DNA from: Epiperipatus broadwayi
Lineage: Eukaryota > Onychophora > Udeonychophora > Euonychophora > Peripatidae
NCBI GenBank assembly: GCA_028023455.1
Contig: JAQFVV010006216.1
Coordinates: forward strand, 2,992,877-3,056,876
Direction of reading: 5' to 3'
Length of the DNA: 64,000 bases
Below, piece by piece: positions 1 through 12,870 of this stretch. The position numbers and the translations under genes were made by a program. How positions within the stretch are numbered: position 1 is the stretch's first letter; each line of letters starts with the position of its first letter. The notes below the pieces were generated by a model that had not been told where the DNA came from, searched no databases, and saw only the letters and a program-made list of their open reading frames with translations.

Positions 1-2054
1 AAAACATTTAATTATTGGTTCAATATTTTTTTTTTCATTTATTTAAAAGATGAAATAATTTTTTTTTTCATCTCTATTTTTTTTTTTTTACTGTCTAAAG
101 TTTTTGCATAATTAAGTAAGTTTGCCAGTGGGAGGAGCGATTGGCGATTTTTTTTCTGGTGATGTAATGTGACATTATTGTAAACAATTGGAAGAGAACA
201 AGATGATGTAATGATTATTAAAAAAGTTTATAAAAGGAATACTTATTACTTTTAAGTGGTCAGTCTATTATTACTTTTGAAGAGGTCAGTCAATTATAGA
301 ACTTTTACGAGGGCAGTTATAGCTAACCAAGCACAGCTATAACTAATTGATTTAGCAAAGTTTAATAGTGAAATTATTTTTCCTCTTCTAGAGTTCAAGT
401 CAAAAATTTAATTATATTATTTTGTTTGCGAAATGTGCACTTAAAAACCACTAAAAGATACATCAATTTTGCTCCGGCTGATCGTTTAAATTGTCCCAAC
501 GTTATGCTAAAGTATACATAAGTGTTATATTCTATTATTCAAGATAAATTATTATTTAAGAAATGGGAATGCTTAATAGGACTGTAAAATTGTTTTATTT
601 AAATTTAAAATTAACAGGGAAGGATAAAAGAATATTTGTTTATTTTATAACAATTAAGTTTTTAAGCTTTAATTATACTTGCTTCATTTATGTGGAGGAA
701 AGATGTGAACTGTCATTGAACGTTCTCAGAACTTTAATGTACAAATTTCATGTCAAATATAAAAGAAAACTCAAAATTTAAAATATACATAAGGAATATG
801 TAATTTTATTGTCATATGTCTTAGAATAGCGGCGTAATTATTTCTATTTTTACCTTTGGAAAAGAAAAATATAAGATTAAATATGTCATTAAATGTACTT
901 TAATAATTATTTGTTCTTCAGGACTAGTAGGATGAATGAAATTATAATGGATAAAGTTATGTGACATTGCTGTATTAATATTACCAATGAGTATCTAAAT
1001 AAATATTATTAATTGAATAACTACATATATTTCTGAATGGCTTTATGATTGTGAAATTAAATGTTAAGTATATCCTAGGAATAAAATACAAACTTCTATT
1101 TTATCTGCGTTATGAAATATATTGTTTAATTAAGGAAATTCATTATTTACAACGTCAATAGCAATTCATTAGTTGATAACTAAAAAACATTGAATATGCT
1201 CATATGGATTCAACAAAAATAATATTGTTTTGTTTTCTCCTGCAGGAATTGTACTGTTCTGTGTTAATATTTGTCTTGTGCAGTATAATTATTTTCCTTA
1301 TCTATTTGGAGACATGACAAGGAAAGTCATGCAAAAACTTTTATAAACTTTTCGTTTCTTATCGTTTGGAAAGAAAAAAAGAAGAGAACTTTATTTTATT
1401 TAATAGCATATTAGATAGTATTAGTTAAGGAATGTTTTATTATTTTAAATATGTTTATTATATCTATTATTATTATTAAATTTGTTCTACAAGAATGTCT
1501 CAAATAGCATAATAAAAAAAATACATTATGCTGGTAATTTTATATTATTATTATTATTACTTTAATATGAAGTTTAGTTGTGTGTTAATAACACACGCTA
1601 TGGTAAAACCAATGGAAGAGTCCATTCAAAAGGGTGAATAATTATAAAAAAAAATGTTCATTATATTAAATCTTACCGAATATATTTCTTTTATAAATTA
1701 GAAAACTATTATTTTCAAGAATTATTTCAGCTATAACATACAATTTTATTATTTATTTAGGTTCGATTTAACTACAGATTTGTGCCAATATTAATGCATT
1801 ATATTATTAAAAAATTATTCGTCTTGCTTTGTCCATAGTAATTAGTATTTTATTCTCCAATTGTTCTTTGAACATTACCAGGTCCTAAATATTGTCAGAT
1901 ATGAGATATTTATTCTTTATTAATTCTAGCAGTAATAATTAATATTTTAACAGTAATTCTTTGCTTACTGCGATTTTAAATAGTCAGTATATCACATGCT
2001 TATACGTGTGTGTGTCTATTATTAAACTTATTTATAATTATATGTAATTGCCAG
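1..2054. other. AT-rich non-coding sequence
   Basis: No exon or element recognised. It contains T-runs, short ATT microsatellites (about 1460-1480 and 1545-1560) and a cluster of three diverged short repeats sharing CTTTT and GGTCAGT/GGGCAGT at about 245-325. A short open frame at 563-781 has no recognisable domains. Confidence 0.5.
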
Positions 2055-2640
2055 TGAAAATGATTTTAAATCAATCGGATTCGGAAGGAAAAGGGGATCA
2101 ATCATTTGAAGAATTAGAAAGTTGTTTAAGAGAGAATTATTATTTTTTTGTTATGACTGAATGAAAAGTATTTTGTGGCTATATGCTATAAAGTTTACAA
2201 TGTTTATAATATTTTATGGGATTGAGTTAGTGTGTTTGTTAGTTGAACATTTAATATGGGTGGTTGCCCAGTATATTGTAGTGTATAGAATTGAATATTC
2301 CTTTTCTTATCCATGTATTGGAGTATTTTTTGATAGGAGTGGATTGAATCCTCCTTTTATATTTGATATATTGAATTAAAAGTGTATGAAGCTAGAGATG
2401 TTTTCTCCCTGATTTTCATGAGGTGATGAGTTATTCCACCGATTATTTAGTCTTAAAGATAGACTTGAAAGTTATGGTTATATTACCTGTTTTGAATTAT
2501 ATAAATCTTATCCCATGTGTGTATTGGATGTTTTCCAGCTTATGCTATAGCCTAGTGTTTGATGGTTTATGATAAAAAGGAAGAATAAAAGGAAAGTATA
2601 GGGTCTTATAAAACATCTGTATTATAGTTGATAAATAAAG
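2055..2640 (+). other. possible terminal exon and 3'UTR of an unknown upstream gene
   Basis: A weak acceptor (GCCAG ending at 2054) is followed by an open frame whose ATG at 2060 gives MILNQSDSEGKGDQSFEELE and 14 more residues, stopping at 2162-2164. This piece is acidic and less biased than the surrounding A/T-driven frames. AATAAA occurs near 2633. The immediately following frame (2161-2379) is hydrophobic and unrecognised. No family is recognised, and the polypyrimidine tract is poor. It could equally be chance. Confidence 0.2.
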
Positions 2641-5600
2641 ATTGTTGATCTTCGCTTCCAACCGTATTATGATTATATTGAAATATCATAAGCAAACCAA
2701 TTAGATTGATTAACATTATTGATTTATTTTCTTTGACACACAGCATAATACAAATTCATGCACAAATTGTTAATTTTGATATAAAAAAATTCATTATTAA
2801 TGTAAAACTTTACTTATCATGTTAAAATATTTTGTAGTAATCATTTAAGCTTCATCTCATTGATTTTTATCATTTAATCATAATTTACATAAACAATTAA
2901 GCAAAGATAGGATATAGTTAATGCATACAAGGATTTACTTTATTTTGGCAAAGCAGAACCTAATTATCCAATAGAATACTTTACTTCAAAACTACAAAGG
3001 AAAATACATTTAATTAATAGAAGTATTTATTTTCTTTGGTAAGATGGTCTAATATTGTTATTCTTAGTTTAAATCGACTTATTTTAATTTTATTTAAGAT
3101 ATTTAAAAAGTAACAATGCAAAATCTTAATTTGTTCAGTAATTAGAATATTAATCTATATTATTGTTATAAAAATTTTAGTAATAAATGAGTGATATTCA
3201 GCAAAAGGCTGAATAAAAGATACTTTAGTAATCAGTTACTAAAAGTGTAAGGTCATATTTATTTTGTTTTTATTTTTGTATAAGTCTATCAGGAAATCAC
3301 TGATAGCTAAAGAGACATTTCTTTATAGTAAATAATAGGAACTTATTTAGTTCATTTAATGTTTCAAATAAAATGTTTACCAATTTATCAAAATGTTCTG
3401 ATGAAAATATATAGTAGATGTAAAAGTTAATGAATCATATTGTATTATATCTTCTTGTATAACCTGTACTCAATAATATTAAATCCCTTTGGAATTTGTG
3501 TTAATAATAATAAAAGAAAAGTAAATGTTGATTTAACCATTTTCTATTTGATTAATAAATATTTTGTTATCTAAATTTGTATTTGGAGTTTCGTCTATAA
3601 CATTCATTCGAGTTTCACACTTCCACACATGCTTATACATTTATTTTATTTAATGTAACATAGTTGTATTTTATTAATTATAATGAATCTCTAGATATGA
3701 TGATGTTGAGTTCCTTGATTCAAACACTATATGAGATGCCAATTACCTACTGATCCTTTTTAAAAGGGTTTGTTATTTAATTTTTGTTTAGATGATGAAT
3801 TGAAATCAAAATGTGCCCGATTTCTTACATTATCTAACTGCAAGTATCTAATTAAGGTATTGTTTGGTTTATAATATTATTTTTATAGTGTTAAATAATA
3901 ATTTGAGGTATAGAAATGTTAGATCAAGCCATACCATAAGTTAATTCCCTGAGATCTTCAATATATAATTTAGATTAGATAATAAATTCATTTAGCCACA
4001 TTAGATTAGTGAGTACATAAAATTTAGTAGTGATAAATTTAGTTTGAGTTTAGATCTAGTGAATTATACATTACAATTTCTAAAATATTATTTTTTATTT
4101 TATTTTATTTATTAGTTTAATTGTATAATATGGTAGAGGTTGTTGAATGCATATGGATGATGGGAGGACTTGAAGTAGAGAGTATTATTAGTTAATTTTA
4201 GCTGGTAGAATTTTACCAATTTAATTTTGTCTAACATAGAACTTAATAGATGTTTATTTCTATTAGTAATAATATTTTCTCCCACATCTAATGTACATTG
4301 TACACCTCATACATCTCTGTATCCCTCAACTGAGTTAGTTTTAGGTGAAAGCTTTAATTAAGAGCCTCATGAATAGATTTAGGTAAAGTTAAATAAATAT
4401 TTTATTCTATGATCCGTAGAATTGGCGCCCCCGGGTAATTGTTAGTGTTAGTGATAGGTGTAAGGGGTTACAATATAGATACATTTGCAAGTTTGAATAT
4501 GGTGCTTTGGAAATAAATTTCTTTTCAATATTTCTTAAATTCATTTAATAACCCACATCTGCAAAATTGGTTTGTACTGAAAGGCATAATGTTAAAGCAT
4601 AAGGTAAAGGAGGCTTTCTTTATAGCAGAGGACTCCTTCGCCATTAATTGCAAAGAAACATGTTTTGCTATATCAAAAAGATGGTCTAATTGACTCATTT
4701 GCATAGAGTTTGCATATTATACTGATAGAATGATTTCAACGAATGAGTTAGAACTGGCTATGATTATGAGAAGTACAGTTTCTCGAAAGCGCTCAGGCAT
4801 TTTAATTGAATAATTGATATTAATTATTCAGCTTTACGTTATAAGTATGATAGCACTATTTAATATTATCATAAGGAATTAATATTATATTTTATGATTT
4901 TAAATGTTTTTAATTATAATAACCAAATATTTAAGATCGTTCTCTTGAACTATATATTATTCACTTCGAATGGCCAAATTTAAATATACTAGAGGTGAAA
5001 TATTTCACAGGTAGAATTATTAATAAAATTACTACCAAACAACATCCATTAAATAATACTAAAATACATTAAGAAAATTCTCAATAACCTCCATTGAATA
5101 CTCAAGCCATGATATATAAAATAAAATTTTGAAAAAGCATTTTTATGGGCATATATAACAGGGTTACGATAACTGCATATGGCAAAATATTAATAAATTA
5201 TTCTCCAAATACTACAATACACATAAATTCATTATTTCAAATATTTCACTATGGGTCATAATAATTGTCCATGTCATAAATATAAACAAATCCATAGTAA
5301 ATTCTCCTCTAAATTTGTATGAAGTAACATAACTAACCATTAATATTTTCAGTAACATCATTAGTAAAATGGCTGCTTTATAATCAGTGTTATTTTATAA
5401 TATAAATGTATATACAATTATATTTTACTTTTCAAATCTTTCTACTAGTGATTAATACTGTTCATAACTTAGCTGCATACAACATTGACAATAGTTAAAA
5501 TTAATCCTTTATTTTTTTAATTATAACAGTTACCATAAGCAATTCTATATATTTTAAATTTTTCCATAATCCCAAGAATTAATAACTCATAAAATTCACT

Positions 5601-8600
5601 TCCAAAGATGTGTAATTAAAGAATTAAATTCTTTTGCACTTAGATTCACACACTAATGTGAAGTAAATTTTATTTCAGTGGTTAATAAATCAGATGTATA
5701 ATGTTGATATATTTATTATTTATCAGTTGAACTTATTTAATATAGCAAGCTCTTTTTATTAAATCTTTAAAATTTCTTTAGAAAAATCACAAAACTCATT
5801 TCTTCTTTGCCATATATTGAAATAATGCCAGACATTTTTTTAAGATTAGTACTTCTAACATATAAAATATATTTTACCTTCTTTAAACAGATATAGTATT
5901 GATACATTGTAAATTTAAATTAAAGAATCAATAATACATTTGAAATCTTTATGCATAATTAATTTTCTTCAAGCGTGATTAATTTATTATGTAAGCTAAA
6001 TTAAATATATAGTGTTTGAGTTACTTTTCCTTATTTAATCTTCTGTGTTTGAGGTATGTTTTGACCTTTGATTAGTATATAGAAGAAAAATATAGCTTAA
6101 AAGATTATTGTAAAGTAAGCTAAATATTTTTAACAAAGTTATACTTTTAAAAAAAGATGAATTGTAAAAATTGCACTTGTGATATATATTTAAATCTTTT
6201 TGTTCTTTATGTTTGTTATAATAGAAATCTTTTAAAGCAATCTTTTATGAATTTGTATTGTAGTTTCTAGCTAGACTTAGATTTTCGGGCAACTTTTTCT
6301 TCTGTACAAATTCTTTTCCAATAGGTAACTCCTTATGTAGAGAAATCTAAAAAATAACTTTCTATAACTAAACTTCAGATCAATATACAATAATAGTCTC
6401 AATGTAACTGAACAGAAGATTTTATTTCTTTATATAGTTTTTTAGAGTTATTAAGAGACAAAACCATTTGCCTGATTAACAAACAAATTTTAAAATATAA
6501 AATAATAAACTCTGTATTCCTTTCTATTTTTGGTAACCTTATATAAAAAATAATTTTAATTGTTTTTCATTTCCAAAGAAATTTCAGTCATCATTAAACC
6601 TAATCAATTAATTAATCATGTTTTGAAAACATATTTAATTAAAGCAGACTTAATAATGAATTAAGTCTTTTTTGAATTTAGAACTTAAGATTAGAAAAAT
6701 GATCTTATTTAATTCAAAATAAAATTTATTTAAAATAATGTTTTATAAATTAGATTTATTACTTGCCTATTAAAAAAAAAAACATTTAAGAAATTTTGTT
6801 GTAGTTTTATGTCTGAAATTGACATTTAAAACTTATATTTTCATACACACATATTCAAACATGCTTACATAAATAATTTATTATATCTGTGTATGTTTAT
6901 AATATTTGACTTTCATATTTAACCTAAATTATAATTATGCCTACATAACTTATTTTCTTGATCTCTAACCAATTTTAAATATGCTATCATCTACTCTCTC
7001 TTATTCCTGAAAATCACTGGATATGATCATGAAATATCCCCTTCAGTATATTATTGTTTTAATGTAGATATATCTCTAAACTGTTAATTTATATGCATAA
7101 TATTTCATGCCATTAAGATTTTTAAACATTGGATACATCGTTTTTATTACTTTCAGTTCATCATCAACATAAATAATAGATGTCTTAATTTTATTATTTG
7201 TGAAAGCTTTTATTATTTTATTTTCTAATTATGATGTGTGATTACATATTACTGCTACACAAGGCAATCACATAAGCCTTTTTTTTTTCATAGTAAAATA
7301 TCCACTTTTATAAATGTTAGCACTTCTTAAAATGATAATTTGTCTCATATTAACATTAATTTGTTTCTAGATTAAAGTACTATTAATTATATAAATTGTG
7401 ATGTTTTCCTATTTATTGAGCCATACAATTAATGATATTGAATGATTTCATTTTGGCATTCCATAATATTTCCTAATTGTGTATTTTTTGATGAAGTCAA
7501 GAAATTATCATAATGTCCTTATTTTAATTGTTTTTGAAATTTTAATAGTTTTTGAAAATAATTACCAATATGTTCATCATTTTTTATGAATATTCTTTTT
7601 TAATTTTTTTTTTTTGGTTCATTTGGATGAACCTTTTTTATGTAATTTAGTACTTTCTAATATTCTTAGAACAATTTCCTTATTAATATTTTTTGGTAGC
7701 TGAGCTGACTTTAAAATATTATAAATTGATATTTGACATTATTATTTATGTTTTTTTTAATTTATAAAAATAAACATTTTACTTTGAAAAAGATTTGTTG
7801 ATTGCCCTATATAGCAGTAATCTGTAATAATATATTATTGCAATTAGAAAACAAGATAGTAAAAACTATGTTATATATTTATAAACAGCAAATTATTGAA
7901 TTTTTATGTAGTTAGGAGAAAACTATCTTAGTGATATATAAGACTTAAAATTGGTTATGGAAATTAATTTTAAAAATATTTAAGAAAGATAAAAATGAAA
8001 ATATTTGCAATTATAAATCTGTTAGTTTCTTCTCAGTTCTATATAAGACTTAGCAAGATCATTACATCTTGTTTACAGAAAACTTTGGATTCCAATTATC
8101 AAAAAGAACTAGTAGATTTAAAAATGGTTTTATACAAGAAATCTATCCAAGTATTAAAAGAACAGTGCATATCATTTGCCATTATATTTTAGATTTGTAG
8201 ATAATAAAAAGTTATTTGGCTCTTAAGCATTTCAGCAGTGATTACAGCTTTGGAATATCAAGATATAGACCTAGGGTATTATCATATTCTGAAGAAGCTT
8301 TATCAAAATGCAATTTACGAAGATTAATATTGTTGCAGGAAGGTTTTATCTCCAAAACTGTTTACAGCTGTTTTATGGGAAATATTTTATAAATTAAAAT
8401 GGGGAGCTGAAGAGATAAGTGGATATTATTTAGTCTAGATTTTTTTAGATGATGTTTAATAAATAATACTTCATGATATTAAATGGAAATATGTTGTTAT
8501 GCTTGAAAATGAAGGTTTTTAATAAATGTGTTTTACTAGTGCTTATTTATAAATTTGACTTAGGTATTTAATTGAAAAGCAATATAGAGATATGAAATAA

Positions 8601-8880
8601 CACATCAAAATATAGACAGATGTGAATTGGGAATTGACAAGGATGAAGAAAGAAAAAAGTAGAACTAAAAGTAAATGCTAAAATAGTATTCAACAGATTT
8701 TTTTTTTTTTTACAAAAAAAAGAAAATAATGATTGATAGGAAAATATTTCAATATGTTTCAAAAGAAAGGTTTTGAATAAATATGTTTTATCAGTTTTTA
8801 CTTATGAAGCTGAAACTTAAGTACTTAGTATAAAAGCTATACAGCGATTTCAGACTACATAGTGAAATATTGACAGATAT
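2641..8880. other. AT-rich non-coding sequence
   Basis: No coding exon, RNA gene or classifiable element recognised in about 6.2 kb. The one compositional outlier is at 4422-4435 (TTGGCGCCCCCGGG), listed separately. The short frame at 7995-8192 looks like A/T-driven chance. Confidence 0.5.
4270..4480. repeat. possible LTR-end/primer-binding-site relic
   Basis: TTGGCGCCCCCGGG at 4422-4435 stands out in otherwise AT-rich sequence. TGGCGCC is the start of primer binding sites in many LTR retrotransposons. The preceding 150 bases are also richer in G+C than their surroundings. No LTR partner or internal coding region was found. Confidence 0.2.
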
Positions 8881-9900
8881 ATTGTAACGATTGTTCCGCC
8901 ATAACTCAACTATATTTGGTCAACTCTCATGGAAGATCATATGCTATTTGTTTTAAATCTATCATAAATTAATGAGATGGCCTCATAGTAGCCATTGACT
9001 TGGTCTAAACTCATCTCCCCATAAAAAAAAATATATACACAATAATATGTGAATATGTATATGGCATTAACCTTTTCAAATCTCTAATCAATATTCACCG
9101 ATCAGCATATTTATGAATATCAGTATTATCTGATTCTAAGTGCCAATCCTATGGTTTACATAAGAATTATACTGACGGATTAATCAGATTGATGATAGTG
9201 CACTAATGGGAAGCCCGATGACTGGGTAACTCACCCAGGGCAGGGAGTTTTTATACTGACAGAGATGTGTTAATAACACAAGTAGATCGCACTAAAATTT
9301 TTGAAAAACACATAGATACATTTTGACTAAACAAACAATTATAGAAATAAGAAACTAAATAATGGTGCTCATTTCTTTAATAAAGTGCAAGCATATATAT
9401 ATATTTAATTGCTAGAAATTATTATGTAATACAAAGATTACTTATTTTGTTTTATTGTTGTTTCATAATTTCAAATATAAAACTATAAACTGTAAATATA
9501 TGATTTATAATTCATACGATTATAAACTAAACATAGATTACTTTTAGTTCCTGGCGAACTTAGATTGTTCTTATACACACAAAAAATTAAGCTTACTCCG
9601 TGAAGCTAGGCCTATTTTGAAACTTTCTATGAAACAGTGATGAGCTTATAATATTTTATGATGAATGGGTTTGGACGCGGATTTCAACTTTGATTGATGA
9701 TAGGATCACGTAGCATATTTTTTCCCCCATGGAACAATGGGATAAAGCTCAGCATGTTTAGGACTTTATCTTCACATCATCACAATGGTGCGCATATAAT
9801 TTTCTTCCGATAGCACAATTCAATTACTCAGAATAGTAATTAATAAACAGCAATCAATATTCACAAGGCAGTAATAATCAGTCTATAATCATAAGTCTCT
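8881..9900. repeat. unclassified interspersed-repeat-like block
   Basis: It begins with ATTGTAACG preceded by ATAT, the same start as the two LTR-like elements at 12871 and 45466. It is followed by sequence with more G+C than its surroundings (for example near 9190-9250 and 9660-9760). No matching right end or coding region was recognised, so the boundaries are approximate. Confidence 0.3.
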
Positions 9901-11416
9901 TGATTTTTCTCTATTTATATCTTTTTTTTCTTATTCTCGAAAGTTCTATTTATATATTTTTCTGATGCAATCCTTCCCATAACTCCCCAAAATGTTTGAT
10001 ATTTTTTATTCTTATCCTATTTGATCTATTCAGTACTGTATACCACTGTTTCAGATCTGGCTTCTTTTGTCTTCTCATTTTTTTTACAAAAGAAAATCTT
10101 TTAGTGAGTTTTATCTTAACAATCCGTTTGAGACTTTTAAAATATAACTAGCATTTCATAAATAACATGTTTCATTTTCTCATGACATATTTTCTTTTAA
10201 TTAAAAATAAAACAAAATTATATATATAAAAAAATATAAATTATACATTTTCCAGAAAGTTTTTTTTTTTACACTTGGTTACATAATATATATACACGCA
10301 CATTCCCATCAAAACAAACTAGCACAACCCCCCCCCCCCTTAAACCTATCTTGGTGAAACTGTTTAGTCATTTTGCCTCAAATAAACATATGCAATTATC
10401 ACATCTACATATATATATGTGACTATCTAGTATCCCTTTATCTTGTAACAGAGTTCTAACCTGATTTCTGTTACAATATGTTAGGAATAACAAGGAGGGA
10501 TCTTTTAATAAAGTACATGAGTGAAAATAGACAGGTCTCACTAACATTATTGAAAGAATTAAGAGATTAAAATATAATTTGGTTGGACATTTGCTAGAAA
10601 AATGATAATAAATACAAACTGAAATCTTAAATCCCAAGTGATTGTTAAAGACCTAGAAAGAAATATGAGATGATAAATAAGATAAAAAAGTCTGCTGGAA
10701 TGATGTAGAAAAATGAAACTACAAATTTGAAAAATTAGGAATTCAATTTAGAGAAGTTTTCATCATACAGTGCCTTGGTGATAGTTGAAAATAATTTCCT
10801 TAATGACAAAATGTTCATAAAACCTTTAATAAAGAGAATTCCTGTTCTCTTCTAAAATACTATTTGCTTACACAAGTTTGCAGCTTTGAGATTTTTTTTT
10901 TTAAAATAATCATAATTTTTGCAATCTTTAAGTTGACAAATGTAAAAATTAAAATCATATTATAATAAATGGAAAAAAATAGGATATAAAATTGACATTA
11001 AAAGATAATAATTTATTCAATAAAGTTGCCATTATACCATTGAAAAAGTTACAAAAGATATTCAGTATTTTAATTTGTTATCCACTAGAATATTTAGCTT
11101 ATAGATTATATAGTATTTTTATATGCATTTCTTACTGATTTTTAAAAATAAAACTTTTTTTATATTAAATGCTAATTTAAAATAAAGCATGTTCACATAT
11201 TTATTTTTGTTTTGCTAATTAAGAAAAATATTTTAAAAATTTTAATAAGTAAAATTAAAGAAAATTTAAAATACTTCTAATGTTCATTTAATAAGATTCA
11301 TAATAATATACTGCATGAATGGAAAATTAATAATAAAATACAGTCATTTTATCAGTTATATATATAATAGATTAGCATTCTTTGCTGATTTTATATTATA
11401 TTTTATATTATTTTTT
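9901..11416. other. AT-rich non-coding sequence with homopolymers
   Basis: Includes a C-run at about 10329-10339 and T-runs. The 10368-10637 minus frame has no recognisable domain. Nothing else is supported. Confidence 0.45.
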
Positions 11417-11785
11417 CTATGTATTATATTATTTGTGTAGGTTATTCAGTAAATATATATTATAATGATAGTGAAAATAAAGGGTTAATACAAAATGAAT
11501 CTGAGGATTCTTTGATGATTTTATATTATATTATTTTTTCTATGTATTATATTATTTGTGTAGGTTATTCAGTAAATATATATTATAATAATAATGAAAA
11601 TAAAGGGTTAATACAAAATGAATATGAGATTACAATGTCCCACAATTGGATAACTATTTGTAACAGTACACCTTATTAGGACATAATTAAAATAGGGGTT
11701 AATATAAGGAGAATCTGTGGTTTCAATGTCCCAAATTTGGGTAACTATTTGTAACAGTATACCACATTAGAGCATAATTACGAGG
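11417..11785 (+). repeat. short tandem duplications (123-base and about 92-base units)
   Basis: A block beginning CTATGTATTATATTATTTGT at 11417 recurs at 11540, a period of 123 bases. Because 123 is a multiple of three, the open frame 11419-11679 repeats the same peptide twice, which explains that frame without invoking a gene. Directly after, a block around 11630-11690 containing GTAACAGTA is repeated at about 11720-11780. Confidence 0.75.
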
Positions 11786-12201
11786 AAATGGCAATCCATC
11801 ACCATCTCCAAGTAAATAATGGTAAAATTTAATATGAAATTTAATATAAAAGGAATATAAATGTAATGAGCATAAGATCATCACAGATCAGCACAAAGCT
11901 AACTATATTAAGTATAAGTATGTTAACTATAAGTTCACCAGCATTATACAAAAGTAATACTCATTCATCATCATGAATGAGCAACAATAAAATATTAAAT
12001 CAACAATAAAATCAAGTCAATCTTGAATTTGAAATGAGTGTACTATAGACTAGGCTAACTATTTAGCCCTTGCCCGCTTGGGGCAGATTATTTAAACATC
12101 AACTTGGATGCACAAACTTAAGTGCTAATCCATCAGAATATATAACAATAAAAACAATAATGCTGGAATGTTAAAACATGCTCATTGTCATCAACGCTCT
12201 T

Positions 12202-12703
12202 AGTACAATTAATGAACTGACCAACTATAAACTTAATTTCTAAATAAATACTAAACTAAACAATGTAGTGCATGGACTTTAAAGGATATCCCCTTTGCAC
12301 CAATCCAGATCACTATCATCAGTTGGATATTCATAAACACTAATATAACCCCCATTTTATATAGAAGACCATTATGCACAAAACTAGCTTAGAAAACCCA
12401 AGCTATAGCAAGAGATAATAGATAATACAACATATAATATTCTATAACTGTAGTACTATTAATGAACTGACCAACTGTAAACTTAATTTCTAAATAAATA
12501 CTAAACTAAACAATGTAGTGCACGGACTTGAAAGGATATCCCTTTTGCACCAATCCAGGATCATTATCATCAGTTGGATATTCATAAACACTAATATAAC
12601 CCCCTTTTATATAGCAGACGATTATACACAAATTTAGCTTAGAAAACCCAAGCTGTAGCAAGAGATAATAGATAATACAACATATAATATTCTATAACTA
12701 TTT
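12202..12703 (+). repeat. 250-base tandem duplication
   Basis: Two adjacent copies, 12202-12451 and 12452-about 12703, begin AGTAC(A/T)ATTAATGAACTG. They agree almost throughout, including the GATATCCC, CAATCCAG and ATAACCCCC landmarks. A few substitutions and one-base indels separate them. No coding potential. Confidence 0.85.
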
Positions 12704-12870
12704 AGGGTTGAGTAAGTTCATTGGAATAATTTTAACAATGAAATATCAATTTATTGATCTGTTGAGTATGCCATAAACATAAATTCAGCTTTCTGATTTT
12801 GATTAATATACAATTCGTTATCACCTTGTGATTTACAAATACCTCATAATGTGCTTACACAAAACATATA

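Noticed and set aside
11419-11679. 86-residue ORF with a repeated peptide
   Set aside because: Explained by a 123-base tandem duplication whose period is a multiple of three.
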